Positions 17,904-30,452 of a stretch of DNA of 64,000 nt are shown here, one piece after another; position 1 is the stretch's first letter; each line of letters starts with the position of its first letter. A program made the translations under genes and the position numbers. The stretch lies in contig RDXE01000031.1 of the NCBI GenBank assembly GCA_004292755.1, positions 27,727 through 91,726 of the forward strand, in the 5' to 3' direction. Source of the stretch: Alphaproteobacteria bacterium. Lineage in GTDB: Bacteria; Pseudomonadota; Alphaproteobacteria; Elsterales; Elsteraceae. The notes beneath the pieces were generated by a model. The model worked only from the letters and a program-made list of their open reading frames with translations. It had not been told where the DNA came from and made no database searches.

Positions 17904-19069
17904 GGCAAGGAGCCTGCAAACCGCACAATGCGCCGACAGGCCTCCCCCAGCTCCTCTGCAGGCACAGCCAGCGCCATACGCAAATGGCCCGCGGCGGAAG
18001 GGCCAAAGCTGTCGGCTGGAAGGATGGAGACCCGCTCCTCCTCCAACAGACGCTCGGCGAAGGGCAGCGGCTCCAGGCCGGTACCGCGCACATCCAGCAT
18101 GACGAACATGCCGGCGTCCGGCTTCACCACCTTCACACGATTCTGACCACCCAGATGGTGCAGAACCAGATCGCGGCGTCGGCGCAATTCCTCCCGCATG
18201 TCGGCCACCGCTGCATCTTCGCCCAGGGCCGCCAGAGCGGCCGCCTGAATGAAACCAGGCACGCCGTACATCATTGCCAGGGAGAGGGTGTAGAGGTGGT
18301 CCACCAGGGCCGTTGGGCCCTGCACCCACCCGATCCGCCACCCCGTCATCGCATGGCTTTTGGAGAATGAGGACACCACCACGGTGCGGTCTGCGATGTC
18401 CGCCAGGGAGCCAGCGCTGGTGAAAGGCACATCAAAGCACTGGTCGGCATACACCTCGTCGGAGATCAGCCAGAGGTCATGGGCTTTCGCCAGATCACCA
18501 ATCGCGCGCACGGTGGCTGCAGGCAGGACAGCACCCGAGGGATTGTGCGGGCTGTTGATCACAATCGCACGGGTGCGCGGCGTGATCGCCTGGGCGATCT
18601 CCGCGAGGTCAGGCTGAAACCCATGCTCAGGCCGCAACGGCACTGTGACCAAGGTGGCGCCACCAGCGCGGAAGGTCGCTTCATAGGTGGCGTAGGTCGG
18701 CTCCAGCAGCACCACTTCGTCGCCAGTGCCGACGAGGCACAGGGCAGACGCAAACAAGGCATTCTGGGCGCCCGGCATGACGATCAAGGTCTCAGGTGCC
18801 ACCGGACGGCCATAGCGCTGGGAAAGCTTGGCCGCCAGTGCCGTCCGCAGAGCCGGGGTGCCGCGAATCGGCGGATAGTGGGTGTCACCCGCCTCCAACG
18901 CGGCGTGCGCTGCATTGCGGATCGCAACAGGGGTGTCGAAGTCAGGATCACCAATGGTTAACATGATCACTGGTTCGCCTGCCCGCTTGGCGGCGATGGC
19001 CCGTTCGTGAATGATCCAGGCATTGGCACCCTTGCCACCGATGCGGCGGGTGAAATCAGAGTAACGCAT
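17900..19069 (-). CDS. Class I/II pyridoxal-phosphate aminotransferase
   Basis: This is a 389-residue fold-type I aminotransferase. The PLP lysine lies in SSFSKSHAMTGWRIGW; other hallmarks are MPGAQNALFA (phosphate-side loop), NSPHNPSGAVLP (Asn contacting PLP), and ISDEVYADQ (Asp to pyridine nitrogen). The final Arg region LRMALAVPAEELGEA matches aspartate/aromatic aminotransferase relatives. ATG at 19069 is preferred: GCAGGA sits five bases upstream, while the ATG at 19075 would touch it. The amino-acid substrate cannot be fixed. Its stop overlaps the exported-protein start. Confidence 0.87.
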   Translation of the reverse strand: MRYSDFTRRIGGKGANAWIIHERAIAAKRAGEPVIMLTIGDPDFDTPVAIRNAAHAALEAGDTHYPPIRGTPALRTALAAKLSQRYGRPVAPETLIVMPGAQNALFASALCLVGTGDEVVLLEPTYATYEATFRAGGATLVTVPLRPEHGFQPDLAEIAQAITPRTRAIVINSPHNPSGAVLPAATVRAIGDLAKAHDLWLISDEVYADQCFDVPFTSAGSLADIADRTVVVSSFSKSHAMTGWRIGWVQGPTALVDHLYTLSLAMMYGVPGFIQAAALAALGEDAAVADMREELRRRRDLVLHHLGGQNRVKVVKPDAGMFVMLDVRGTGLEPLPFAERLLEEERVSILPADSFGPSAAGHLRMALAVPAEELGEACRRIVRFAGSLP

Positions 19070-19218
19070 GAGCATCCTGCGGTGTGGCCTGCGGCGCGGG
19101 CGGAGCATGCCGCGCGGCCCGGCAGCCGTCTAGAGCGGATCGCGCGCCGCGCACAACTGTTGCCGCGACGAAGATGGACTGAACTCAAAGACTTAGAGCG
19201 GGATGGCGGGCAGCACCG

Positions 19219-19356
19219 TCATCGTGTCGAGGGATAGGCCTGAGCTGGCGGACGCCATTTCCCTGGGACAGAACCGACCAGACACCGCAGGATCCGAGCC
19301 ATGCCTTCCTGCACCGGCAGGATCAAGTGGCGCCCATCACCCATCGTCAGGTCGCA
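19219..19356 (-). pseudogene. Orphan C-terminal fragment resembling the PAS_5 protein upstream
   Basis: In one minus-strand frame, 19219-19356 reads DLTMGDGRHLILPVQEG followed by ILRCLVGSVPGKWRPP and then a stop. The complete gene just upstream ends with WTRLMLPLEDGNG, ITRCLVGSLPGEWRTP and a stop. The shared CLVGS-PG-WR-P ending argues that this is the tail of a second, decayed copy made by tandem duplication. It has no own start or domain. Alternatively it could be translated only after readthrough. Confidence 0.55.
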
Positions 19357-19363
19357 GACGGCT

Positions 19364-19978
19364 CTAGGGGGCGCTGCGCGGCGTGCGCCACTCGCCAGGG
19401 AGGGAGCCGACCAAACAGCGGGTAATTGTGCCATTGCCATCCTCCAACGGCAGCATCAGGCGCGTCCAATCCGCAACAGCGATCTCCGGTGGTGCTGGAT
19501 GACGGCTCCAGACCGGACTGCCAGACTCCAGCATCATGCGCAGCAACGCGATGTGGAGCGGCAACGAGGCCGCGGGCAGACCGCGGCTCATGCGCTTGCC
19601 GGTCAACTCGGCACCAAACCGTTCGGCCAGCAGCGTGCCAAACACCCGGTAGCGGCCATCCCAGCCGTCATCGGTGACATCCAGCAGCACCACTTGACCC
19701 AGGGCCGGGCGAATATCCATGGGGTCGATCGCGCGGGCCAGCGGCAGCGCCTTACCGCGCGCCATGGTGGACCAGTGCTGGAGCAGAAACACCAACAGCG
19801 GCTCAGCAATGGCTGTCGGCGGCGGATTGATGCGGACCTGGCAGGCACTGGCGGCCCAGGGGGCGAGCGGCTGCAGCGCCCGCTCATTGCCCGCCAATGC
19901 TGCACGGACAGCACTGGTGATCCGTTGACGATCAGCCTGTGACAGGACCAACGATACCTCCGCTCTCAGCCACCGCAT
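19364..19978 (-). CDS. PAS_5-type (PAS-like) protein
   Basis: This protein of about 204 residues from the ATG at 19978 (MRWLRAEVSLVLS) has a core matching PAS_5 proteins of alphaproteobacteria: PLARAIDPMDIRPALGQVVLLDV, then RYRVFGTLLAERFGAELTGKR and a C-terminal WTRLMLPLEDGNGTITRCL. The frame remains open to 20137, so the start is uncertain. No output domain is attached, so it may act through protein partners. A duplicated copy of its C-terminus lies just downstream. Confidence 0.7.
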   Translation of the reverse strand: MRWLRAEVSLVLSQADRQRITSAVRAALAGNERALQPLAPWAASACQVRINPPPTAIAEPLLVFLLQHWSTMARGKALPLARAIDPMDIRPALGQVVLLDVTDDGWDGRYRVFGTLLAERFGAELTGKRMSRGLPAASLPLHIALLRMMLESGSPVWSRHPAPPEIAVADWTRLMLPLEDGNGTITRCLVGSLPGEWRTPRSAP

Positions 19979-20233
19979 TGGGCCAGCCACGTCGGAGACG
20001 CCCCCGCCTGTCTGGGGACGTGGCACACAGCTAGGGGGCTGGCAGTCGCCAGCGCCACCCGCTGCCGATGTGTTTGCCAGCCTGTGCCGAGTCAGAATTT
20101 CACAAGCCGGTCGTGTTTCCCACAGGCGAAACGTCACAAAGCCAGGGGCGAGCGCGTTGTTTGCGCCGAGTTACCATGTGCCCCGATTGCGATGTGCCGC
20201 CAGCTGTGGGGTCCAATCCCATTGATCCGCTGC

Positions 20234-20647
20234 TTAGAACGGCAGCCCGTCTACGGCTGCCAGCATGGCCCGCGCGATGTCCAGTTCCGAGGGAACGGGA
20301 TCCTCGCCAATCGGGCGCAAGGCCCCTGCGGGGTCGGCTGCAGACAGGGTGGCGACTTTGGCCGCCACTGCCTCGCGATCAATGTCCTTCATCGGGGTGG
20401 CAGTTTCGGCCAACACCACGCACCGATCAGGCGTGACTTCAGCAAAACCGCCGCCAACGAAGATTCGCTCCGTCACACTGCCATTCTCATGCACGTCCAG
20501 CACCCCTGGACGCAGAGTCGCGATCAACGGTGCATGGCCGGCGAGCACGCCGAACAGACCCTCGCTGCCCGGCAGCACCACCATGTCCACGGGTTTGGAC
20601 AACAGCAGCCGCTCCGGGCTGACCAGTTCGAACGTCACCTGCGCCAT
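20234..20647 (-). CDS. atpC: ATP synthase epsilon subunit
   Basis: This 137-residue protein has the epsilon N-terminal beta-sandwich (TFELVSPERLLLSKPVDMVVLPGSEGLFGVLAGHAP) and the short helical C-terminal segment IDREAVAAKVATL. It forms part of the central stalk and couples the F1 rotor to F0. It is the last gene of the minus-strand operon, 18 bases after atpD. The C-terminal helical pair looks short, as in other alphaproteobacterial epsilon subunits. Confidence 0.95.
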   Translation of the reverse strand: MAQVTFELVSPERLLLSKPVDMVVLPGSEGLFGVLAGHAPLIATLRPGVLDVHENGSVTERIFVGGGFAEVTPDRCVVLAETATPMKDIDREAVAAKVATLSAADPAGALRPIGEDPVPSELDIARAMLAAVDGLPF

Positions 20648-20665
20648 GACCGCTCTTCCCTACGA

Positions 20666-22998
<2,333 letters not shown>

Positions 22999-23033
22999 AT
23001 CGGGCTCCGATCCTCAAGCGTCGCGGGCCGCGA

Positions 23034-24563
23034 TCAGGCGAAGGTGCGGACGAACTGGTCGAGGAAGCCCTTCAGCTTCTCTTCCGTCGGCGCCTTGATC
23101 TCCCGATCCTCACGGATCGCCGCCAGGATGTCCGGCGCCTTGGACTTCAGATCGGCGCGGAACTGAGCTTCCCAGCGGACCACGTCACCCGTCGCCACCT
23201 TGTCGAGATAGCCACGGACACCGGCGAAGATCGCAGCAACCTGCTCTTCCACCGGCAGCGGCTGGAACTGACCCTGCTTCAGCAGCTCAGTCAGACGCGC
23301 ACCGCGGGCCAGCAAGCGCTGGGTTGCCGGGTCAAGGTCAGACGCGAACTGCGCGAAGGCCGCCATCTCGCGGTACTGCGCCAGTTCCATCTTGATGCGA
23401 CCGGCCACCTGCTTCATCGCCTTGATCTGAGCGGCCGAACCGACGCGGCTGACCGACAGACCGACGTTGATCGCCGGGCGAATGCCCTTATAGAACAACT
23501 CGGTTTCCAGGAAGATCTGGCCGTCGGTGATCGAGATCACGTTGGTCGGGATGTAGGCCGACACGTCACCCGCCTGGGTTTCGATCACCGGCAGTGCCGT
23601 CAGCGAGCCAGCACCCATGGAGTCGTTCATCTTCGCCGCGCGCTCCAGCAAGCGCGAGTGGAGATAGAACACGTCGCCCGGATAGGCTTCGCGGCCCGGC
23701 GGACGGCGCAGCAGCAGCGACATCTGACGATACGCAACTGCCTGCTTCGACAGATCATCATAGATGATCAGGGCGTGCATGCCGTTGTCGCGGAAGAATT
23801 CACCCATGGCGCAGCCCGTGTAGGGCGCCAGGAACTGCAGCGGAGCCGGGTCGGATGCAGTGGCGGCAACGACGATGGAATAGTCCATCGCGCCGAAGTC
23901 CTGCAGCGTCTTCACGATCTGCGCGACGGTGGAGCGCTTTTGCCCAATCGCCACATAGATGCAGTAGAGCTTCTTCGACTCATCGCCCAGCGCGTTGACC
24001 GACTTCTGGTTCAAGATGGTGTCGATGGCAACGGCCGTCTTGCCAGTTTGACGGTCGCCGATGATCAACTCGCGCTGACCGCGACCGATCGGCACCAAGC
24101 TATCGATCGCCTTCAGGCCGGTCTGCATCGGCTCATGCACCGACTTGCGCGGGATGATGCCGGGGGCCTTCACTTCAACGCGCTGGCGGGTCACATCGGT
24201 CAACGGCCCGCGGCCATCAATCGGGTTGCCCAGACCATCGACGACGCGGCCCAGCAGGCCACGGCCAACCGGCACGTCCACGATGGTGCCGGTCCGCTTC
24301 ACGGTGTCGCCTTCGCGGATCGACTTGTCGTCGCCGAAGATCACGACGCCGACATTGTCGGTTTCCAGGTTCAGGGCCATCCCCCGGATCCCGTTCGGAA
24401 ACTCCACCATCTCGCCAGCCTGGACCTGGTCCAGACCATAGACGCGGGCAATGCCGTCGCCGACCGACAGCACCTGGCCGACTTCGGCCACTTCCGCGCC
24501 AGCCCCGAAGCTCGCGATTTGGTTCTTCAGGATTGCCGAAATTTCGGCGGCACGGATGTCCAT
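23034..24563 (-). CDS. atpA: ATP synthase alpha subunit
   Basis: This is a 509-residue subunit with P-loop GDRQTGKT at 169-176, the N-terminal crown domain ([21 protein letters not shown]) and the C-terminal signature [17 protein letters not shown], which includes the arginine finger region. It forms the non-catalytic nucleotide sites in F1. Its start shares one base with the atpH stop (TGATG), indicating coupling. Confidence 0.97.
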   Translation of the reverse strand: MDIRAAEISAILKNQIASFGAGAEVAEVGQVLSVGDGIARVYGLDQVQAGEMVEFPNGIRGMALNLETDNVGVVIFGDDKSIREGDTVKRTGTIVDVPVGRGLLGRVVDGLGNPIDGRGPLTDVTRQRVEVKAPGIIPRKSVHEPMQTGLKAIDSLVPIGRGQRELIIGDRQTGKTAVAIDTILNQKSVNALGDESKKLYCIYVAIGQKRSTVAQIVKTLQDFGAMDYSIVVAATASDPAPLQFLAPYTGCAMGEFFRDNGMHALIIYDDLSKQAVAYRQMSLLLRRPPGREAYPGDVFYLHSRLLERAAKMNDSMGAGSLTALPVIETQAGDVSAYIPTNVISITDGQIFLETELFYKGIRPAINVGLSVSRVGSAAQIKAMKQVAGRIKMELAQYREMAAFAQFASDLDPATQRLLARGARLTELLKQGQFQPLPVEEQVAAIFAGVRGYLDKVATGDVVRWEAQFRADLKSKAPDILAAIREDREIKAPTEEKLKGFLDQFVRTFA

Positions 24564-25123
24564 CAGGCCACTCCCTTCATGGCGAGCTGCAGACGCATCA
24601 GCTTGGTTTTGAGACTATGGTCGACCAACTTGGAACCGACCTTGACGACAAGACCCCCGATGAGGGTCGGATCAACCGATTGGTTGATCGTGATCCGAGG
24701 TGCAACGCTGGCACGCAGACGCTGGCTGAGCTGTTCCACCTGTTCCCACGACAGCGGCTGAGCGGAGGTCACCTCCACCGTCACTTCACCGCGCTTGTCG
24801 GCTAGGCGCGCCAAAAAGGCGTTCGCCACCGGCACCAGCGCCGCAAGACGACGGTTCTGCGCCAGCACACCGACCAGATTGCGGGTCAGCGGCGTGACAC
24901 CCAGATGGTCGACAACCGCCATCACCGCTGTGGCGACGACGTCGCGCTTCAGCACGGGAATGGTGAGCAGGCGCTGGAATTCCGGCACTGAGGCCACGCT
25001 GGCGCTCAGTAGCCTTAAATCCTGCGCCACCGCGTCCAGTGCGCCCTGGCTGTCCGCCAAGTCGTACAAGGCCACGGCGTAGCGTTCGGCAAGCCCTTTC
25101 AGGCCGGTGGTCTGTGTCGCCAC
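24563..25123 (-). CDS. atpH: ATP synthase delta (OSCP) subunit
   Basis: This is a 186-residue peripheral-stalk subunit joining F1 to the b subunits. It shows [14 protein letters not shown] at the start and the conserved C-terminal [26 protein letters not shown] at 25123 is chosen because family homology starts there; the frame extends to 25273 without similarity. It is the first gene of the F1 operon, so the promoter should lie in 25124-25355, which shows no other gene. Confidence 0.93.
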   Translation of the reverse strand: MATQTTGLKGLAERYAVALYDLADSQGALDAVAQDLRLLSASVASVPEFQRLLTIPVLKRDVVATAVMAVVDHLGVTPLTRNLVGVLAQNRRLAALVPVANAFLARLADKRGEVTVEVTSAQPLSWEQVEQLSQRLRASVAPRITINQSVDPTLIGGLVVKVGSKLVDHSLKTKLMRLQLAMKGVA

Positions 25124-25355
25124 GCGTGCGATCCACTGTTGTTGAGAACCACACTCCGGAGGAGCCCGAAGCGCGGCTGCCGGTGGGTTCCGGCAAGAAT
25201 TGACGAGGCCGGGACGTGCGCCCGTCCCGAAGCGGCGCGATGGGTAGCATAGGCACTTCGACCCGCGCAACACGCGCCATCATCGCCGCAACGTCGCAGG
25301 CCATGCCGCCGCAGCATCCCCCCACACTTTATGGGGCGATGCTGCACCCGACCAA

Positions 25356-25979
25356 TCAGCGCCGTAACAGAAACACTGCCTGTTGACCGAAGATGTTGGC
25401 CAGTCGCTGCGACCGGATGTCCCGTCGCCGCCCACCCGCATCGAACGCGACAGCCCGCTCCACCACCAACCCCTCCAACAGCGCCAAGTCCAGAAAGTCC
25501 TGGATCGTGCACAGGTGAATGTTGGGGGTATCGAACCAGCTTTGTGGCAGGGCGGTTGTCACTGGCATGCGCCCCGTTGCCAACAGGGACCACCGTACCC
25601 GCCAATAGCCAAAGTTTGGCAGGGAAACAATTGCGTGGCGCCCAATCCGCACCAACTCCCGCAAGACTGTCCGCGGCTCCCGCGTTGCTTGCAGGGTTTG
25701 AGACAGGATTGCGTAGTCGAAGCTTTGATCGGGGAAATCAGCCAAGTCAGTGTCCGCATCGCCCTGGATCACCGACAGCCCGCGGGCGACCGACATATTC
25801 ACGCCAGCCTGCGACAATTCCAACCCGCGCCCTTCGCACCCACGGCCATCGACCAGTGCCTCCAGCAGCAAGCCGTCGCCGCAGCCAACATCCAGCACCC
25901 GGGCGCTCGGCTCGACCAGATCAAGGATCAGGTCGAGGTCAACGCGCCCGGTGCGACCAGTCGTCACCGCCGCGGTCAT
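25356..25979 (-). CDS. metW: Methionine biosynthesis protein MetW (methyltransferase-like)
   Basis: This 207-residue protein has a SAM-type glycine loop [16 protein letters not shown]. MetW hallmarks are [31 protein letters not shown] and [19 protein letters not shown]. MetW partners MetX in homoserine acetylation. Its ATG overlaps the metX stop (ATGA), the standard alphaproteobacterial pairing. Confidence 0.95.
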   Translation of the reverse strand: MTAAVTTGRTGRVDLDLILDLVEPSARVLDVGCGDGLLLEALVDGRGCEGRGLELSQAGVNMSVARGLSVIQGDADTDLADFPDQSFDYAILSQTLQATREPRTVLRELVRIGRHAIVSLPNFGYWRVRWSLLATGRMPVTTALPQSWFDTPNIHLCTIQDFLDLALLEGLVVERAVAFDAGGRRRDIRSQRLANIFGQQAVFLLRR

Positions 25980-27181
25980 GATGCCCCCCGTGAACGGTCC
26001 CGCCCGTTCAGGAACCCGCGCAACACGGCTTCCAGTTCTGGTTCCTCCAGCAGGAAGGCATCGTGCCCGCGGTCGGTTGCGATCTCACAAAAGCTGACAT
26101 CCGCCGCCACTGCAGTCAGTGCTCGCACCAATTGGCGGCTCTCCACTGTCGGGAACAGCCAGTCGGAGGTGAAGGAGACCACGCAGAACCGGGTACGCGT
26201 GCCCCGAAACGCCGCGGCCACGCTGCCATGCTCGGCGGCGAGGTCGAAGTAGTCCATCGCCCGCGTGATGTAGAGGTAGGCGTTGGCGTCGAACCGCTCG
26301 ACAAAACTGCGGCCCTGATGGCGCAGATAGCTCTCCACCTGAAAATCCGCATCGAACCCGAAAGACAGATTCGCCCGATTCTGCAAGGTTCGACCGAACT
26401 TTCGCTGGAGCGCCGGTTCCGACAGATAGGTGATGTGGGCCGCCATCCGCGCCACCGCGAGGCCGCGCTCAGGACGGGTGCCCGCCTCGAGATACGCGCC
26501 ACCGCGCCAATCCGGGTCCGCCATGATCGCCTGGCGACCAACCTCGTGGAAGGCGATGTTCTGGGCGGAGTGCCGGGTGGCCGTGGCAATCGGCACCGCC
26601 GCGCGCACCCGGTGGGGGTAGGCGGCGGCCCACTGCAACACCTGCATGCCGCCCATTGAGCCGCCAACGACAGCGGCCAGCTGGTCAATCCCCAGCCAGT
26701 CCACCAACGCCGCCTGGGCGCGCACCATGTCGGCGATGGTGATCACCGGGAAGGTCAAACCATAGGGTCGCCCGGTTGCGGGGTCGAGGTCGCGCGGGCC
26801 GGTGCTGCCCATGCAGCCGCCAATCACATTGGCGCAGATGATAAAGTGCCGCTGCGGGTCAATCGGCTTGCACGGGCCGACCAACGTGCTCCACCAGCCG
26901 GTCTTGCCAGTGATCGGATGGGTGTCCAGCACATACTGGTCCCCCGTCAGCGCGTGGCAAATCAAGATGGCGTTGGACTTGTCGGCGGCCAGCACACCGT
27001 GGGTGGTGAAGGCGATCCGGACATCGCGCAGCACCTGCCCCGAATCCAGCGGCAGCTCTGGCAAGGTTAAGAATCGCCCCGGCAGCGCCTGGGGATAAAA
27101 CGGCAGCGCCAGTGGTCCATCGACCATGGCAGCGCGCTGTGGTCCAGCGACCACATTGGGTACATCGGTGCGTATCGTCAT
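25976..27181 (-). CDS. metX: Homoserine O-acyltransferase
   Basis: This is a 401-residue alpha/beta hydrolase-fold acyltransferase of the methionine pathway. The nucleophile elbow [13 protein letters not shown] holds the catalytic Ser; the Asp and His lie in the last quarter (FTSDWLFPT and [12 protein letters not shown]). The early motifs [14 protein letters not shown] and [12 protein letters not shown] are typical of MetX. Acetyl versus succinyl specificity cannot be read safely. Starts at 27181 (ATG) or 27199 (GTG) are possible; a 6-base-stem hairpin covers the latter. metW overlaps its stop. Confidence 0.93.
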   Translation of the reverse strand: MTIRTDVPNVVAGPQRAAMVDGPLALPFYPQALPGRFLTLPELPLDSGQVLRDVRIAFTTHGVLAADKSNAILICHALTGDQYVLDTHPITGKTGWWSTLVGPCKPIDPQRHFIICANVIGGCMGSTGPRDLDPATGRPYGLTFPVITIADMVRAQAALVDWLGIDQLAAVVGGSMGGMQVLQWAAAYPHRVRAAVPIATATRHSAQNIAFHEVGRQAIMADPDWRGGAYLEAGTRPERGLAVARMAAHITYLSEPALQRKFGRTLQNRANLSFGFDADFQVESYLRHQGRSFVERFDANAYLYITRAMDYFDLAAEHGSVAAAFRGTRTRFCVVSFTSDWLFPTVESRQLVRALTAVAADVSFCEIATDRGHDAFLLEEPELEAVLRGFLNGRDRSRGAS

Positions 27182-27194
27182 TGGACGGGCGGTT

Positions 27195-27213
27195 GCCACT
27201 CCCGAGCAGTGGC
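27195..27213 (-). promoter_or_regulatory. Small hairpin at the metX translation start
   Basis: GCCACT (27195-27200) and AGTGGC (27208-27213) form a perfect six-base stem with a seven-base loop directly before the metX ATG. It covers the alternative GTG start and the nearby GGGAG. It could limit ribosome access, but no known SAM-riboswitch core was recognised. Tentative. Confidence 0.25.
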
Positions 27214-27357
27214 CCCTTTCGTGTGCGCCGTGATCGGTCGCTTGGCGGGGCTTGGAACCAATGACGACCGTGCGGCCCGCTTGTCACTAAGTCAATTGTT
27301 CGTTTGCACCGCCCTACCCCTCTGGCTATGCAGAGACATGTTTAGTTGGTTCACGCC

Positions 27358-28215
27358 ATGACCTCGTCTAACTCCCCCCCCTCCCTGGCAGACCTGCGCC
27401 GCGAGATTGATGGCATCGATGATGCCTTGCATGATCTGCTGATGCGCCGGGCCGCCCTTGTGGATGCCATCGCTGCCGCCAAACGAGGCGAGCCGAGCCT
27501 CGCCGGGCCGGGACTGCGCCCAGGGCGCGAAGCGGCCATCCTGCGCCGTCTGCTGGCCCGCCATCAGGGGCGGTTTCCACGCAAGGCGCTGGTTCGGATC
27601 TGGCGGGAACTGGTCAACGCGATGACCAACCTGCAGGGCCCCTACGCCGTCGCCGTTCACATTCCCGATGGCAACCCCGACTTGTGGGACTTGGCGCGCG
27701 ACCATTTCGGCACCGTGGTGGCGGTCCGCGAGTATGATTCGCCGGGCGCCATCATCCGTGCGGTGGTGGAGCAGCCGGGCACGGTCGGCGTGCTGCGCTT
27801 CCCTGCCGAGGGCGAGGCGGAGCCTTGGTGGCCTGCCCTGCTGGTGACGGATCCGAAGGCACCCCGGCTGGTCGCCCGCCTGCCCGTCGCGCGTCAGGGT
27901 GAGCCTGACGTCGACGCCGTGGTGATCGCACGCAGCCCGCTTGACCCCTCCGGCCACGATGTCAGCCTGTTCGCGCTGGAAACCAATGGCCCTGTCAGCC
28001 GGGCGAGCCTGCTAGAGCGGTTGGCCGCCGCGGGCTTTGGCGCTGCCATTCTGGCAACCCAACCAGGCACCACGCCCGATAGTGGGCGCTGCCACCTGAT
28101 CCAGGTGGATGGCTTCCACGATGCCACGGCGATTGCGTCCTTGCGAGCAGCCGGTGGCGATGCAGTGGTTGCGGGCGTGTGGCTGGGCGGCTATGCCGTG
28201 CCGATCGTGTTCTGA
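27358..28215 (+). CDS. Chorismate mutase with extra C-terminal domain
   Basis: This is a 285-residue protein. Residues 10-100 form an AroQ-type chorismate mutase helix set (LADLRREIDGIDDALHDLLMRRAALVDAIAAAKRG, then RPGREAAILRRLLARHQG and RIWRELVNAMTNLQ). The remaining 185 residues (AVHIPDGNPDLWDLARDHFG, PGTVGVLRFPAEGEAEPWW) suggest a regulatory or degenerate prephenate dehydratase-like segment without a recognised catalytic site. It begins the operon with hisC and tyrC downstream, for phenylalanine/tyrosine synthesis, and diverges from metX. Confidence 0.85.
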   Translation: MTSSNSPPSLADLRREIDGIDDALHDLLMRRAALVDAIAAAKRGEPSLAGPGLRPGREAAILRRLLARHQGRFPRKALVRIWRELVNAMTNLQGPYAVAVHIPDGNPDLWDLARDHFGTVVAVREYDSPGAIIRAVVEQPGTVGVLRFPAEGEAEPWWPALLVTDPKAPRLVARLPVARQGEPDVDAVVIARSPLDPSGHDVSLFALETNGPVSRASLLERLAAAGFGAAILATQPGTTPDSGRCHLIQVDGFHDATAIASLRAAGGDAVVAGVWLGGYAVPIVF

Positions 28216-28278
28216 CACACCCGCGCGGTCGACCGTGGCACCCAGCCCTCGGCACCCAGCGGTGGAGGGTTCCTGGCT

Positions 28279-29400
28279 ATGACCTCGCCTGCTCCCAAGC
28301 CCGGCATTCTGGAGATCGCAGCCTATGTTGGCGGCAAGTCGAAAGCCGCCCCTGGCGTAACGCCGATCAAACTGTCCTCCAACGAAGGGGCATTGGGTCC
28401 AAGCCCGAAAGCGATGGCGGCCTTCACAGCTGCCGCACCCGACCTGCATCGCTACCCCGATGGCGGCGCAATCGCACTGAGGGCCGCGATTGCGCGGCGC
28501 TATGGGCTGGAGGCGGATCGGATTGTCTGCGGGGCCGGGTCCGACGAGTTGATCGCACTGTTGACCAAGGCCTATGCCGGGCCGGGTGATGAGGTGCTGT
28601 ACAGCCAGCACGGTTTCTTGATGTACCCGATTGCGGCGAAGAGCGTTGGGGCAACCCCGATTGCCGTACCGGAGCAGAACCTGACCGCGGACATTGATGG
28701 GTTGCTGGCGGCTGTGACGCCAAACACCCGCATCCTGTTCCTCGCCAATCCCAACAATCCAACTGGCACGCTGTTGCCAGCAGAGGCGGTGCGGCGGCTG
28801 CACGCGGGTCTGCCGGCGTCAGTGCTCCTCGTGCTGGATGCCGCCTATGCCGAGTATGTTGACCGCAACGACTATGACCCCGGCATCGGGCTGGTGCAGG
28901 CGGCCGACAATGTCGTGATGCTGCGCACCTTCTCGAAAATCTACGCACTCGCCGCCCTGCGGCTCGGCTGGGCCTATTGTCCGCCTGCCATCGCCGATGT
29001 GCTGAACCGGCTGCGCGGCCCGTTCAACACGGGTCTAGCCGCCCAAGCCGCTGGTGTTGCCGCGATGGAGGATCAAGCCTTCGTCGATGCCGTCAAAGCC
29101 CACAACGACATTTGGCGTCCCTGGCTGGCGCAGGAATTGGCAGCAGCGGGGCTGAGCGTGGTGCCTTCGGTTGCGAACTTCCTGCTGGTGCGCTTTCCCG
29201 GGGGGGCCGCAGCCGCGGCTGCCTGCTATCGCTTTCTTGAGGCGCGCGGGCTGATCGTGCGGGAGATGGGCGGCTATGGCCTTGGCGATTGCCTGCGCAT
29301 CACGGTCGGCACAGAGGCCGAGTGTCGGGCCGTGGCAGCTGGCATCACCGCGTTCTGCACGGAGCAATCCACCACCGCCGCAGCGGGATCAGCCGCATGA
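28279..29400 (+). CDS. hisC: Histidinol-phosphate / aromatic aminotransferase
   Basis: This is a 373-residue fold-type I aminotransferase. It has KLSSNEGALGPSP near the N-terminus, CGAGSDELIALLTKAY, FLANPNNPTGTLLP, LDAAYAEYV, and the PLP lysine in LRTFSKIYALAALRLGW. HisC family enzymes also transaminate phenylpyruvate, hydroxyphenylpyruvate and prephenate. Its position between chorismate mutase and tyrC, with ATGA overlap to the latter, argues for an aromatic role here. Confidence 0.92.
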   Translation: MTSPAPKPGILEIAAYVGGKSKAAPGVTPIKLSSNEGALGPSPKAMAAFTAAAPDLHRYPDGGAIALRAAIARRYGLEADRIVCGAGSDELIALLTKAYAGPGDEVLYSQHGFLMYPIAAKSVGATPIAVPEQNLTADIDGLLAAVTPNTRILFLANPNNPTGTLLPAEAVRRLHAGLPASVLLVLDAAYAEYVDRNDYDPGIGLVQAADNVVMLRTFSKIYALAALRLGWAYCPPAIADVLNRLRGPFNTGLAAQAAGVAAMEDQAFVDAVKAHNDIWRPWLAQELAAAGLSVVPSVANFLLVRFPGGAAAAAACYRFLEARGLIVREMGGYGLGDCLRITVGTEAECRAVAAGITAFCTEQSTTAAAGSAA

Positions 29401-30278
29401 GCCTGCCGGTTCAGCGCCTCGCAATCATTGGCATCGGGCTGATCGGCTCCTCCATCGCACGGGTTGCGCGAGAGAAGGGCTTGGCACGGGCCATCGTGTG
29501 TTCCGACGCCTCGGCCGAAGCGCGCGCCGATGCGCTGGCCCTGGGCATTGTCGACGCAGCCGAGGCGGACCCTGCTGTCGCAGTGGCTGGTGCCGATCTG
29601 GTGATCCTCTGCACCCCCATCGGTACCTATCGTGCCCTCGCCATGGCCATTGCCCCGGCTTTGGCGCCGGGGGCGATCCTGTCTGATGTCGGCTCGGTCA
29701 AGCAGGCGGCGATTGCGGCCGTGGCGCCCCACGTGCCACCAGGGGTTCACTTCATTCCTGGCCATCCCGTGGCGGGGACAGAGCATTCCGGCCCAAAATC
29801 CGGCTTTGCCAGCCTGTTCGATGGCCGCTGGTGCATCCTCACGCCGTTGGAGGGGACTGACCAAGCCGCCCTGGCCCGGCTGGAGGCGTTTTGGCAGGGG
29901 GCAGGCTCCAATCTCGCCACCATGACGCCGCTCCACCATGACCGGGTGCTGGCGATTACCTCCCACCTGCCGCACTTGATCGCCTACACCATCGTCGGCA
30001 CAGCCGCCGACCTGGAGGAGCATTTGCAGGCCGAGGTGATCCAATACTCAGCCGGTGGCTTCCGCGACTTTACCCGCATCGCTGGCTCTGACCCCGTGAT
30101 GTGGCGTGACGTCTTCCTGACCAACCGCGAGGCTGTCCTGGAAATGCTGGGCCGCCTGCACGAAGACATCGCCCTGATGCAACGCGCGATCCGCATCGGC
30201 GACGGCAAAACCCTCGAAGACCTGTTCACCCGCACCCGCGCCATCCGCCGCGGCGTGCTGGCGGCGAAGCAGGCGTAG
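29397..30278 (+). CDS. tyrC: Prephenate/arogenate dehydrogenase
   Basis: This 293-residue enzyme has a Rossmann loop LAIIGIGLIGSSIARVA for NAD(P), then VILCTPIGTYRA and SDVGSVKQAAI, and the substrate motif HFIPGHPVAGTEHSGP with the catalytic His region. The C-terminal helical part contains HHDRVLAITSHLPHLIAYTIV. It makes tyrosine precursor by oxidative decarboxylation. The ATG at 29397 overlaps the hisC stop, which fixes the start. The gene ends where the accessory region begins. Confidence 0.92.
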   Translation: MSLPVQRLAIIGIGLIGSSIARVAREKGLARAIVCSDASAEARADALALGIVDAAEADPAVAVAGADLVILCTPIGTYRALAMAIAPALAPGAILSDVGSVKQAAIAAVAPHVPPGVHFIPGHPVAGTEHSGPKSGFASLFDGRWCILTPLEGTDQAALARLEAFWQGAGSNLATMTPLHHDRVLAITSHLPHLIAYTIVGTAADLEEHLQAEVIQYSAGGFRDFTRIAGSDPVMWRDVFLTNREAVLEMLGRLHEDIALMQRAIRIGDGKTLEDLFTRTRAIRRGVLAAKQA

Positions 30279-30452
30279 GGGGGGTGTCGAGGACTAAAAC
30301 TATCGTCTGGCGGTCAAGCTTGAGACAGCCAGCGGCATACTGGGCTGTTCATTGCGGGAAACTGGTAGTTCATACTCTCTGCCAACCTCGTTAGCCTCGG
30401 GATTTGAGCGTTCTTCAGTTTGACTGGTGACCAGGCTGGATTCTGGTTTGCA

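Noticed and set aside
23658..24761. 367-codon plus-strand open frame
   Set aside because: Antisense to atpA; shadow only.
27182..27357. SAM-II riboswitch upstream of metX
   Set aside because: The characteristic pseudoknot segments were not found; only a small hairpin is present.
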